Part shown: piece after piece, positions 50,601-61,254 of the stretch | Numbering within the stretch: the stretch's first letter is position 1 | Layout of the letters: each line of letters begins with the position of its first letter | From: Odobenus rosmarus divergens | Lineage: Eukaryota; Chordata; Mammalia; Carnivora; Odobenidae | Length of the DNA: 64,000 nt | NCBI RefSeq assembly: GCF_000321225.1 | Contig: NW_004450276.1 | Span: 2,621,760-2,685,759 of the forward strand | Direction: 5' to 3' | Made by a program: the position numbers and the translations under genes | Notes under the pieces: generated by a model | The model's database searches: none | Seen by the model: only the letters and a program-made list of their open reading frames with translations | Told to the model about the DNA's origin: nothing

Positions 50601-53150
50601 GAGTGGCAAGCAGAGAGAGAAGCAGGCTCCCCGCTGAGCAGGGAGCCCAACGTGGGACTCGATCCCAGGACCCTGGGATCATGACCTGAGCCAGAGGCAG
50701 ACGCTCAACTGACTGAGCCACCCAGGCGCCCCTAAGAGTTTATCTTTTCAAACTCCCAGATATTTAAAAACATTTTAAAGAAAATCTTTAAAATATATAC
50801 TATACATAGTATACTATTATATATATATATACATACACACAGTTATATAGTATATAGAAGTAAAACTATATAACACATAGTATACTATATATACTGCATA
50901 TAGTATGTTTTTATCACATATAGTATATATTTGTGCTTTAACTAGAGTAGGCTGATCAAAATTTAAACTGTTACGTGTGCCAGTTATTGTTGTAAGCATT
51001 TTACATGGATTTTCTCAATTTACTCACAACCATGTGGTATGGTTACTACTGCCAATGAGGTGAACCTATTAGGTAGACTTATAATCCCCATTTCTCATAT
51101 ATGGAAACCAATGTACCTAAAGTCACTTATGTGGAAGAAGCACAGCTCCAAACAAGATGTGTGTGATTATAAAGTCCACATTCTCAGCTAATGCCTCTCA
51201 GTGCTAAATGGCAAACCTGCTATATTTTAAATTCTCTTTTGTACAGAGCCAGCTGTTCCTCTTCATTGCGATCACTGCAACTACTCCTAAGTAGCCTTTT
51301 AAAATTTTCTGCTCGGACCTAAAAAGAACAAAAAGCCCAGTCTTTTAAATTTTTTTTTTTTTTTTAAAGATTTTACTCATTTGTGAGAGAGAGAGAGAGA
51401 GAGAGCGCGCGCCCACGTGCACAAGCAGGGGGAACAGCAGAGGGAGAGGGAGAAGCAGGCTCTCTGCTGAGCAGGGAGCCCGATGTGGGGCTCGATCTCA
51501 GGACCCTGGGATCAGGACTTGAGCTGAAGGCAGACGCTTAACCGACTGAGCCACCCAGGCATCCCAAAAAGCCCAGTCTTTTATAACAGTGTCCTGGGGC
51601 GCCTGGCTGGTGCAGCTGGTTAAGCATCTGACTCTCGGTTTCAGCTCAGGTTGTGATCTCAGATGTCGGACTCTGTGCTCAGCGTGGAGTCTGCTTGAGT
51701 TTCTTTCTCTTTCTCTACTTCTCCCCCCTGCTCCCCAATCTCTCTCTAAAAAGTAAATAATAAATGTTTAATGAAACAGTGTCCTAATTTTACTCTCAAG
51801 TCAAAGTGGGTTTCAGCTATAAGTAAAGCTTCCTTTTTTTTGCTGTTCGCTTCCAGGTTGTTCTTTGAAGACAGTACAGAAGAAGAAATAGTTAAATAAT
51901 CTACTACCAGTGCATCCTTTGTGTATAACAGGAGATACTAGACAGATAAGCAAAAATGTACTCGAAGACAACTTTAGAGACTGAATAATTACAGTGCATC
52001 CATTATTGCCGAAGCTTATGTACTTATAATTACAGGGCTGAGGGGAAATGACGAAGTCATCTTTGGTCAAATGCTGTCTACGTTCTGTGAAATCCACGTA
52101 ATCATTTGTGCAAGCCTGAAAGAAATCCTCAAATGTTCTATTTGGGCTTCTCCTGAAACATGCTAGACACCAGTTAAATTGGCAAAGTTTTTACGGTTCT
52201 TCTATATCCTACACTGAATAGTCCCTTCTCCTTTTCATCATTGTGCTTCCCTCCCCTGGACTTCCTGCTTCTCATATGCTAAGACGATCCATAAGCCCTA
52301 TAAAAAAAAAAGAGTAATTTATTTTATATCCCATTCCTTACACATCAGTTCTTAACTATGATGTTAACGGCTCGGGGACTTCTTTAAGATATTATCAGAA
52401 CACTGGGAAGTCACTGAATGTCTCAGTGAGGAAATCCTGCTACTGCTTTTAAATGAAAGAGTGATCTACATAAATGAAAGCTTCTTGTATTTAAAACTAG
52501 GTTTTCTCTGTCCTTTTCTGTATGATAAAATAAACATAACATAAAATTTGCCATTGTAACCACTTGTAAGCCTACAACTGGGTGGCATTAAGTACGTTCA
52601 CACTGGCATGCAACCATCACTACCACTCATCTCTAGAACTCTTCCTCTTCCCAAACTCAAACTCTGTACCCAGGAAACACTAAATCCCCATTCTCCCGCC
52701 CCTTCAGCCTCTGGTAACCTCTATTCTACTTTCTGTCTCTACCAATGCTCTTATTCTAGTTAACTTATATAAATGGAAACAGACAATATATTTCTTTCTG
52801 TGTCTGGCTTCTACCACTTGGCAGAATGTTTCCAAAGTTCATTCATGTTGTAGCAGAATTTGCTTATCCATTCACCTGTTGATGGACCTCTTGATGGGCT
52901 GTTTCCACTGTGAAAAATGCTGCTATGAACATTGCCCTCGGTCTTTGAAACATCAAACTATGAAGGTCAACTTTCTTTCACATCAAAGTATCCTCACATA
53001 CCACAGTGAAGAGTTTTCTCTGTAACGGTTGATACGATGTCACTTCTTTCAAACTCCAAGAACAAGCCATGTTTGGTCTCTGTCCCATTCCACTGCATGG
53101 TGCATCAAGAAGAATTCGGTCAAAAGATTCTGGTAAGAATGGAGGTTTTC
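47428..53150 (-). CDS. NSUN6: NSUN6, tRNA/mRNA cytosine-5 methyltransferase, C-terminal third (three exons)
   Basis: NSUN6 uses S-adenosylmethionine to methylate C72 in the acceptor stem of tRNA-Cys and tRNA-Thr, and CUCCA-type sites in some mRNAs. On the minus strand the exons are 53150-53002, 49280-49155 and 47640-47428. Joined, they give 162 residues that align end to end with human residues 308-469. Motif IV reads DAPCSG and motif VI reads YSTCTI. Counting back from the stop puts the two cysteines at 326 and 373, the published catalytic pair. No frameshift or stop interrupts the frame. The N-terminal exons with the PUA domain and the SAM-binding motif I are outside the window, to the right. 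Confidence 0.95.
47865..48025 (+). mobile_element. MIR fragment, sense
   Basis: Contains TTGCTATGTGATCTTAAGTA, ACTCTGTTTCCTCATCTATA and GTATGCCTGGCATATAGTGG. Confidence 0.6.
48404..48418. repeat. (CA)n microsatellite
   Basis: A short CA run with CATA flanks, in the last NSUN6 intron. Confidence 0.8.
49155..49280 (-). CDS. NSUN6: NSUN6 exon with catalytic cysteine motif VI
   Basis: The exon is 126 nt, phase 0 at both ends, with minus-strand acceptor GTTTCTTTAG and donor CCCCAG/GTAAGA. It reads AVELLKPGGVLVYSTCTITL, then AENEEQVAWALRTFPYLQLQ and PQ. The Cys in YSTCT is the nucleophile that attacks C6 of the target cytosine in this family (C373). Confidence 0.96.
49590..50470 (+). mobile_element. 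L2 LINE, sense, ORF2 end and 3' UTR
   Basis: Shows CCATCCATTAGCAAATTCC, CTGGATTACTGCAGCCTCC, TTTTCCAGGCCCTACCC and CTCCATGAATAAGGCAGGG in L2 order. It lies antisense within the NSUN6 intron. Confidence 0.8.
50532..50732 (-). mobile_element. CAN-SINE, antisense, with 14-bp TSD
   Basis: The duplication TAAGAGTTTATCTT is at 50518-50531 and 50733-50746. It lies in an NSUN6 intron, in the sense orientation relative to NSUN6. Confidence 0.95.
50793..50935. repeat. TATA/TAGTATAC-rich low-complexity block
   Basis: About 140 nt of nearly pure A/T with repeated ATAGTATAC and TATATA units, partly self-complementary, in an NSUN6 intron. Confidence 0.8.
50980..51195 (-). mobile_element. MIR, antisense
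   Basis: Contains CATTTTACATGGATTTTCTC, ATAATCCCCATTTCTCATAT and AAAGTCACTTATGTGG, the antisense MIR core. Confidence 0.6.
51348..51565 (-). mobile_element. CAN-SINE, antisense, with 18-bp TSD
   Basis: The duplication AAAAAGCCCAGTCTTTTA is at 51330-51347 and 51566-51583. The next SINE starts only 30 nt downstream. Confidence 0.96.
51596..51774 (+). mobile_element. CAN-SINE, sense, with 11-bp TSD
   Basis: The head reads GGGGCGCCTGGCTGGTGCAG. The duplication AACAGTGTCCT is at 51585-51595 and 51775-51785. It is diverged in the middle. Confidence 0.93.
52505..52945 (-). mobile_element. Old L1 3'-region remnant, antisense
   Basis: The plus strand reads the complement of L1 3' UTR text, with TATCCATTCACCTGTTGATGGA and TCCACTGTGAAAAATGCTGCTATGAACATT split across 52,866-52,935. 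It ends 56 nt before the NSUN6 exon at 53,002. Confidence 0.75.
53002..53150 (-). CDS. NSUN6: NSUN6 exon with motif IV cysteine
   Basis: The exon is 149 nt with minus-strand acceptor CTCTTCATAG and donor ACTGTG/GTATGT. After a split Gly codon it reads KPPFLPESFDRILLDAPCSG, then MGQRPNMACSWSLKEVTSYQ and PLQRKLFTV. The Cys of DAPCSG (C326) is needed to release the methylated product. The donor side is followed within about 60 nt by an L1 remnant. Confidence 0.95.
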
Positions 53151-54111
53151 CTATGAAGAGAATTATAAACATAATTTGGTATCTGCCTACTGGTCTAGAA
53201 TAGAAAACTCCTGAGATAGAAGCAACTATCAGGAATTTAAAATCATAATCTACACTACAGAGAAAAACAATTTCTCCTTTCAAGTAGCTGATAAAACTAA
53301 TTCCGATATATGCAAAATGGTTAAAAATGTGATTATTATAACTCAGGGTTATTCTGTTGACACTGTACAAATCAAGGCCTGATCAGATGAAACTCTGAAT
53401 CCCCAGTGTCAGGAGCCATACTTTATCAGAGCTAGGACCTGGAATTAATTCTAGTCATCCTGAGAGCTGACACTTCTCTTGGCAATCCCTACTGCAGACA
53501 GCTCCAGAAAGAAGAGTACCTGTTAGGTTCTGGTCAAATCTACTGGTTCTGAGGTTCCTCACTCTCCTTGCTTCTGGGCCATCAGCAAGGCTATGCCCTA
53601 GAGTAAGTCAGTATCTCCCTGCATCTAATCTTCCACAGGTTTCCCTTTGCATTCACTTGAATAACTTTCCACTAACTTTTGAGCTATTTAAGTGTTACTG
53701 GACAAAGTCATGAAACCAAACAGTCTGCTTATATATTTATGCTATCTAACCGCAAGCAAGACATTGCTGCTGACTGCATTCATAGGAAGCCAGTTGATTG
53801 TCTACAGTAGCCACAGCAATGTTCTATCACACCAAGATAACCTGCTTTTCTCTGACTGCAAAACTGTCAGACAGGAGCTCTTACCAATTTAACTTATCTC
53901 CGTCTAAAACCATCCTTGCTTTCTTCCCTGTCTCAGAATATCTTCTCAAACAGTTATTTTTAAGGTTTTTGATACATACTGAAAAAATGCTCTAGAAAGA
54001 CTGTACCAATTTCCATTTCCATTGTGATTATACTTATTCTCCCCAAATCTTCAAAGGATTATTTTTATTATTGTTTTATTGGCCATTTGTATTTTTTCTT
54101 TATATAGTCAA
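53151..54111. other. NSUN6 intron, unique sequence
   Basis: No further NSUN6 exon was found here or up to 64,000. I looked for the sequence encoding the LDKIFNKVEKIKQNALLLG segment expected next and did not see it. Confidence 0.5.
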
Positions 54112-54175
54112 ATTCTTTGTTTTGTCCTTTTCCTACTAAGACTATTCTTTGTTTTGTCCTTTTCCTACTAAAACT
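54112..54175. repeat. 32-bp tandem duplication
   Basis: Two copies of a unit starting ATTCTTTGTTTTGTCC (54112-54143 and 54144-54175) differ at one base (G to A). It lies just left of the SINE at 54,188. Confidence 0.95.
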
Positions 54176-54187
54176 CGTCTTTCTCTT

Positions 54188-54376
54188 TTTTTAAAGATTT
54201 TAATTAATTTATTTATTTGAGAGAGAGCATGCACAAGCAGGGGGAGGGGCAAAAGGAGAAGCGACTCCCTGCTGAGTAGGGAGCCCCCATGCGGGGCTCG
54301 ATCCCAGGACCCGGAGATCATGACCTGGGCCAAAAGCAAATGTTTAACCGACTAAGCCACCCAGGTGCCCCCGTTA
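54188..54376 (-). mobile_element. CAN-SINE, antisense
   Basis: Has the tail complement, a GAGAGAGAGCATGCAC body and the head complement ending CACCCAGGTGCCCC. The flanks share TCTTTCTCTT (54178-54187 and 54377-54386). Confidence 0.93.
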
Positions 54377-54386
54377 TCTTTCTCTT

Positions 54387-55061
54387 ATTGATTAGAAGAA
54401 CTACAGGGGTAGTAGCTGCTTTCTGCAGTGATTAGCTCTAGGATGCCTCGGTGATCTTTGCTTTTCCAGCTCTTCAACATCTATTTCACAGATTCCTTAC
54501 ACTACTTATTTATACTAAATTGTCTCTCTTTAGTATAAATTTATAATGAATTCTTTCTGTTGAAATACCTTGTATACTTTTTTTAATCCTGTGGCCAAAT
54601 TCTCCCAAAACACAGCTCTCAACCAGTTATTCATTTCCCTTTAACAAAGTAAAACAAAACCAAAAACTATTCCCACAGCTACCTAAATCTCTGGAATCAA
54701 CTCCTGAGACTAACAAATACAAGACCATTAACAATGAACAATCTGCCCTCATCCAGATTGTTCTCCGGCCACATTTCTCAGTACTCCCCCATATTCACCA
54801 ATGTTAAAAACAAACCAACCCACATCACCACTTTGTTACCCAAAAATGTCATGAACTTTCCTATTTCCATGCTTCTACTAATTCTATTCACTTGAGAAGC
54901 CCCCTGCATTCATTTCCATTTGTCAAAATGCTGTCTACCCTTTCAAGGCCTAACAAATGCCACCTCCTCACTTAAATGCTTTTTCCATCATCCCTCTAAG
55001 AAGTAATCCTTCCCTCTGAGTTCCCACAGCACTTGGTATCTTTTGGATGTATGTTTTGTTT
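54387..55061. other. NSUN6 intron, unassigned sequence
   Basis: Nothing recognised. The same holds for 55,257-55,970; 55,970-56,340 may belong to the L1 that follows. Confidence 0.45.
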
Positions 55062-55256
55062 TGTTTTTTTTTTAATTTATTTGAGAGAGAGAGAGCACGA
55101 GCACATGGCAGGGAGGGGGAGAGGGAGAGAGAATCTGGAGCAGACTTCATGCTGAGCACGGAACCCAATGTGGGGCTCCATCTCCCAACCCTGAGATCAT
55201 GAGCTGAACGGAAACTGAGTCGGACGCTTAAATGACTGTGCCACCCAGGTGCCCCT
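55062..55256 (-). mobile_element. CAN-SINE, antisense, diverged
   Basis: Has a T-tract, AATTTATTTGAGAGAGAGAG, a body, and the head complement GTGCCACCCAGGTGCCCC. No clean duplication was seen. Confidence 0.9.
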
Positions 55257-57048
55257 GGCTGTATATAGTCCCTAGTGTTCATGTCTTACTTCCCCCCAGG
55301 CACTGACAATACCTTAAAAATATCTGCAAGCCCACAAAATACCTTTGTGTGAACTAGGATTAAGCTATCTACACCTCGGGATTCACATAGTCCCGCCCCG
55401 TGATAAACACAGCACAGGTTGGAATTCAGCCCCTCAACATATCCCTCAGCCAGGTGCCCTTGGACAGAGCATAACCATATGCCATGGTTCTGACAGGGGG
55501 AGGGACAATAATGCCTCATCACTGAACTCACTGTTCTTAAGAAGTACCATTTTCATAAAAGGTAGTGAATAATTATACAGAAATTGAGAAATTCATAAAA
55601 ATGTTCTAAACTTATCTAAAATCAGACCAAGATCACCAAATGGCCCCCAAATGTACCTGGTCCAAGAGAAATTTCTCTTGTTCCAAACTAGAAAGCCATG
55701 GAATGAACATTTAGCTTATACATTTATACTTAGTACACAACTTTTTACTTATGCAAACCTTTTTCTCTTAATACATAATCTTACAACTACCTTTAGTGAT
55801 TTCTAAAACTGCATTAGTTTGGAGCGTTGTATAATTAAGGAGCAATTTCATGATACAAATAACGAGACTGAGACAACTTTTGGAATGAGGGTAGGCATAC
55901 CTTCTCCCCAGTGAAACAACTGGTAAAAATTACAACAAAAACAAAAACCACCATTTAAAGTCTCTAGAAAATGTCCAGGATATATATATCAAATGAAGAA
56001 ACTTATTAAAGAAAATCTAAGAAATATGAGTATCTGTGGTATCTGAGCCACAATCTGTTCCTTCCTTTGTCCCAACAGCCTCTTCCCTGAAGCTCAGAGT
56101 GAAAAGTGATCCATTTCATGTGGGTGCAGCCAAGAACACATGGCTGCCTCTCTCCCTACACTGGAAGTGACAGGCCTGCCAGCATTTCTCATCCCCTCAA
56201 GTCCCAAGTTGCTCAATTCCAGGTGAAGACCAGCTGAAAACTCTGGGGCTCCCTTCCTCCATCCAGCCCCCACTCCATACATGGGCAGCTCTAGCCCAGG
56301 CAATACCAAAGCCACAACTCTTCTTACCCCAACCTTACAAAAGAACCTCCAAATATAAAAACAAAAACTGGGAGAACTAAAGGGAGAAATATACCATTCA
56401 ACAATGGTTGGAGACTTCCATACCTAACTTTCAATAATAAAAAGAGTAACCAGGCACAGGATCAAAAAAGAAATAGAACATTTCAACACAAAGGAGACCT
56501 AACAGATTATCTATAGAACATTCCACTCAACAATGGTAGAATACACATTCTTTTCCAGGGCACATGGATCATTCTCTAAGAAAGAACGTAAGTGAGGCCA
56601 CAAAACGCAGATCAGTACATTTTAAAAGGTTCAACTCATACATTTGTTCTCCACCAAAATGGAATGAAAATATGTTAGTAATACAAGGGAATTTGGGAAA
56701 TTCACAAATATGTGGAAGTTAAAAAACATGCTCCAAAATAACCATGGGTCAAAGAAATCATAGGTAAATCATAAAATGATTTGACATGAATAAAAACAAA
56801 AATACCCAAACTTATGGGAAGCAGTGAGACACTGCTTAGAGGGAAAATTACAGCTATAAACACCTATGTCTCTAAAAAAGATCTCAAATCAACAACATAG
56901 ACTTCTATCTTAAAACAATGGAAAAAGAAAACCAAACTAAAAAATGAGGAAAATAATAAAGGTTAGAGCAGAAATTAATGAAATAAAAAAAAAAAACAGA
57001 AAAAAAAAAACAAGAGAAAGGATCAGCAAAACCAAACATTAATTCTTT

Positions 57049-57231
57049 TTTTTTTTTTTTTAAAGATTTTATTTATTTGAGAGAGAGAGCATATCAGAGG
57101 GGGGAGGGTCAGAGGGAGAAGCAGACTCCCCGCTGAGCAGGGAGCCCGATGCGGGACTCGATCCCGGGACTCCAGGATCATGACCTGAGCCGAAGACAGT
57201 CGCTTAACCAACTGAGCCACCCAGGCGCCCC
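57049..57231 (-). mobile_element. CAN-SINE, antisense, with 15-bp TSD, inside L1
   Basis: The duplication AAACATTAATTCTTT is at 57034-57048 and 57232-57246. It interrupts a sense L1 ORF2 remnant. Confidence 0.96.
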
Positions 57232-57523
57232 AAACATTAATTCTTTGAAAGAAGCAACAAAATGGACAAAACTTTAGCTAGACTGACAGAGAAAAGACTC
57301 AAAATACTAGTATCAGGAATTACAAAGGGGACTACTGACCTGATGGAAAGAAAAATAATTAAAAAGGAATACTACGAACAACTGTACAGATAATTTAGAT
57401 GACATGGATAAATTACTAGCAAAACACAAACTACTGAAAATGATTTAAGAAGAAAGAAAATCTGAATAAATCTATAGTAAGTAAAGAGACTGAATTAATA
57501 ATTCTTTAAAATTTCCACAAAGA

Positions 57524-57707
57524 GGGACAGCTGGGTGGCTCAGTCAGTTAAGCTCAGGTCATGATCCCAGAGTCCTGAGATCGAGTCCGGCATCTGGCTC
57601 CTTGCTCAGTGGGGAACCTGCCTCTCCCTTTGCCTACTTTGCCTGCTTTCCCTGCTTGTGTGTGCACTCTCTCTCTCTGTCACAAATAATCTTTAAAAAA
57701 AGAATTT
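57524..57707 (+). mobile_element. CAN-SINE, sense, with 12-bp TSD, inside L1
   Basis: The head reads GGGACAGCTGGGTGGCTCAG and there is a deletion in the tRNA-like part. The duplication TTTCCACAAAGA is at 57512-57523 and 57708-57719. Confidence 0.92.
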
Positions 57708-58242
57708 TTTCCACAAAGAAAAGCCCTAGCCAGATGTTTTCATTCATGAATCTACCTAACATTTAAAAAAGAATAATAATTCTTGATAAAATCTTTCAAA
57801 AACAGGAGAAAGAATACTTCCCAACTCATTCTATGAAGCCTGAATAACCATAAAACCAAAACCCGACAAACACAGCACAAGAAAGAAAACTACAGACCAG
57901 TATCTCTTATGAATATGGACACAAATACAAACAAACCCAATCTAGCAACATGTGAAAAAGATTATATATACACTATGACCAAGTAGGATTTATTCCAGGA
58001 ATCCAAGGTTGGTTTAGCATCTGAAACTCAATCAAATAAAGGTCAAACACCACAAGATCATCTCAACAGACACAGAAGAAGCATTTGACAAAATCTAACA
58101 CTATTTTATGATTAAAAACACCCAGCAAACCAGGAATAACAGGGAAATTCCTCAGGCTAATAAAGGTATCTATGAGAAACCTATAGCTAGTTTTAAGTCA
58201 CTTGAAAGACTGATCAGCAGTGAGATATGGATGTCATCTTTT

Positions 58243-58442
58243 TTTTTTTTTTAAGATTTATTTATTTATTTGAGAGAGTGAGAATGAGAGACAGAGAGAG
58301 CACATGAGAGGGGGGAGGATTAGAGGGAGAAGCAGGCTCCTTGCTGAGCAGGGAGCCCGATGCGGGACTCGATCCCGGGACTCCAGGATCATGACCTGAG
58401 CCGAAGGCAGTCGCTTAACCGACTGAGCCACCCAGGCGCCCC
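58243..58442 (-). mobile_element. CAN-SINE, antisense, with 15-bp TSD, inside L1
   Basis: The duplication TGGATGTCATCTTTT is at 58228-58242 and 58443-58457. It is near consensus and probably young. Confidence 0.96.
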
Positions 58443-60604
58443 TGGATGTCATCTTTTACCACTTCTGCTTAAACATTGTACTAGAGGTTCTAGCACGGAC
58501 AATTAGGCAAGAAAATGAAACAAAAGGCATCCAAATTAGAAAGAAAAAAATAGACTTATCTTTATTTGTAGATGAACAAAGCTGGAAGACATCCCACTTC
58601 CTGATTTCAAAATTTACTAAAAAGCTAAAGTAATCAAGACAATCCTTACTAACTTACAGATAAAAACATCAGTCAATGGAAGAGACCTGAGAGTCCAGAA
58701 ATAAACCCTATGTTTATGGTCAACAAGGGTACCAAGACAATTCAACAAAGCAAAACAGTTTTTCAACAAAAGGTGCTGGGGCAACTATCTATGGGAAGAA
58801 TCAAAATCAAGTTGGATTCTTTCATCACACCATAAACAAAAATTATTTCACAACGGATTCTAGATCTAGATGTAAGAACTAAAATTGTAAAATTCTTACA
58901 GATACCCAAAACACACATAACAAAAGATAGGTAAAGTGGACAAAAAATTAAAAACTTTTTGAGCATCAGAGAACATCATCGAGAAAGTGAATGGACAACT
59001 CACAGAATGTAAGAAAATATTTATAAATCCTATGTCTAATAAAAGACTTGTATCTGGAATATATAAAAGAATTCTCAAAACTCAAAACATAAAAAGACAA
59101 CCCATTTTAAAAATGGGCAAAGGATCCGACTAGACAAGGAGATGTAACATGTCCAACGAGCACATGAAAACATGCTCAACATGTGAGCCATCAGGGAAAC
59201 CTGCAACAGAGAAACGCATATCAAAACCAGGAGATAGTATTCCACATCTACCAAGAGGCTATAATCAAAGGGACAGATGCTGGGGAGGATGTGAAGAAAC
59301 TGAAACCTTCATATACTGCGGCTGAAAATGCAAAATGATCCAGCTGCTTTGTAAAACAGACTGGCAGTTCTGCAGAAAGTTAAATGTCAAGTTCCCATAT
59401 GATCCAGAAATGCCACTTGCAGGGATATGCTCAAGAGAAATGAAACCTATGTCCACACAAATGTGTACACAAATATTCACAGCAACATTATTCATAACAG
59501 CCAAAAAAGGGTAAACACAAATGTCTACCAAATGATGACTGGATAATCATCTGTGCAGTGGAATATTGTTCATCCATGAAAAGGAATGAAGTACAGAAAC
59601 ATACCACAACATGGATAAACCATAAAAACAATACAGTAAATGAAACCAGTCACAAAAGCCCACATACTGCATGATTTCATTTACATGAAATATCCAGAAC
59701 AGGCCAATCTACAGAGACAGAACGTAGATTAAGAGTTGACTAAGCCTGGGGGGTGGAAGTGTAAAGGAAAAGGGAGTTGAATGTTAATGAGTATGAGGTT
59801 TCTTTTCAGGGTAATGAAATTGTTCAAAAATTAGATTGTGATGATAGCTGCATAACTGAATAAAAAAACTTAGTGAACCGTAAACTTTAAATATGTGAAT
59901 TGTATGGTACATGAAGTATATACTGATACACAACAAAGCTGTTAAAAAAGTGAGGTCAGACTATTAAAGATTACAAATTTTCATTCTAAAGCAATCTTTA
60001 CTATTCATCCTATATGATGAAAAACCATTATTTTTTCCATTTCACAAATAATACAGGTGGATTAATTTAAAATTAAGAAAAAGAGTAATCTTTCAAAAAA
60101 TCTCTAATATGACATAAATGTTTCCTTTGGCATCAAGAAGAAAAACTGCTTTCTGGAATGATTTTTAGTACTTACCTTATATATTAAAAAACAACTGGTT
60201 TCTTTTTATAAATTGTATTTATGAGGGAAAAGATAAGATTCAGGCCACTCCTTACAAGTAACTATAACATTAAAGGTGTGGATAATCTTTATTCCTAAAA
60301 AATGAAAGCCAAACTGAATATACTTCTTAAAGAGTTCAAACTGAATATTCAAACTGAATATTTTCTTTTTAGTTTTTTTTTTGTATTAAAATCACCTTGC
60401 TATGTTATGTAAAACTTTTAATCATATTAATTCAATTTACAGAACAGGTGAAAATCACCCTGAAGTAAATTGGCAGAATTACTGTTTTTGTGCTCATTTT
60501 CCAAGCCAGTATTTATTCTTTCTGTGTCCAGCTAACAATCTATTGTGCATATAAATTAAAAATTTATAGCTAAGCATATGGATAATTTAAAACTGAAAAA
60601 AAAT

Positions 60605-61085
60605 TATATTTTCCAAAGATGGCTATGACAATACCTCCCATCCCACATGCCCTTCAATTTGACATTGACTCTTCTCCCACAGGAGATGGGGTCTAATGTT
60701 CCTTCTCCTTTATTCTGGACAACAGCAGACTTGATGCTACATGACTTTTGGATGAGGTCATAAAAGGCGATACAGCTTCTGCCTGGGACTTGAGACACTT
60801 GTTTTCAGAACCCAAATAACATGGTCTGAGAAAGTCCAGTGCATGGAGAGGCCATGTGTAGGTGCCACCTGAGAGCCACCATTAACTTCCAAATAGGTAT
60901 GTGGTAGACAAAGCTTCTGAGGTGACCCTTCCCTCAAGTACCACATGACTGCTGTTGCATTAAGACACTGAAAAAGAGAACCACTTGGGTTCCCAGTTGA
61001 TCCCTAAAACTGTGGGAAATAATAATAAAGTTATTGTTGTTTTAAGCCACTGAGTGATGGGATGATTTGTTACATAAGCAGTCTG
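60605..61085 (+). mobile_element. MLT1-type LTR (ERVL-MaLR relic)
   Basis: The 3' part reads CTGTGGGAAATAATAATAAAG, TTGTTGTTTTAAGCCACTGAG and GATTTGTTACATAAGCAGT, the hallmark of MLT1 LTR 3' ends. It is a solitary, non-coding, decayed LTR. Confidence 0.72.
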
Positions 61086-61254
61086 TACCCCGAACAAACT
61101 GTTTAAAAATCAAAACTACCTAGAAACTGACCTTAGTGCACAGTGACTGAGTCACTGAATCAACTCTTTGCCACTTTATGCTACACACCTCACTTACCCA
61201 CTTGGAGGACTTCAAACTCTTTCAACTTAAAAAGAAAAGAATTTTATTAACTAA

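Larger units (their letters stand above)
56340..59955 (+). mobile_element. L1 remnant, sense, ORF2 to 3' end, with three SINE insertions
   Basis: The order is ORF2 endonuclease-like sequence (around 56,500-56,600), reverse-transcriptase region (56,800-58,900), C-terminal region (59,100-59,600) and 3' UTR ending near GCTGTTAAAAAAG at 59,938. Numerous stops and indels mark it as old. The start is uncertain because 55,970-56,340 is also L1-like. It lies antisense to NSUN6. Confidence 0.8.
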
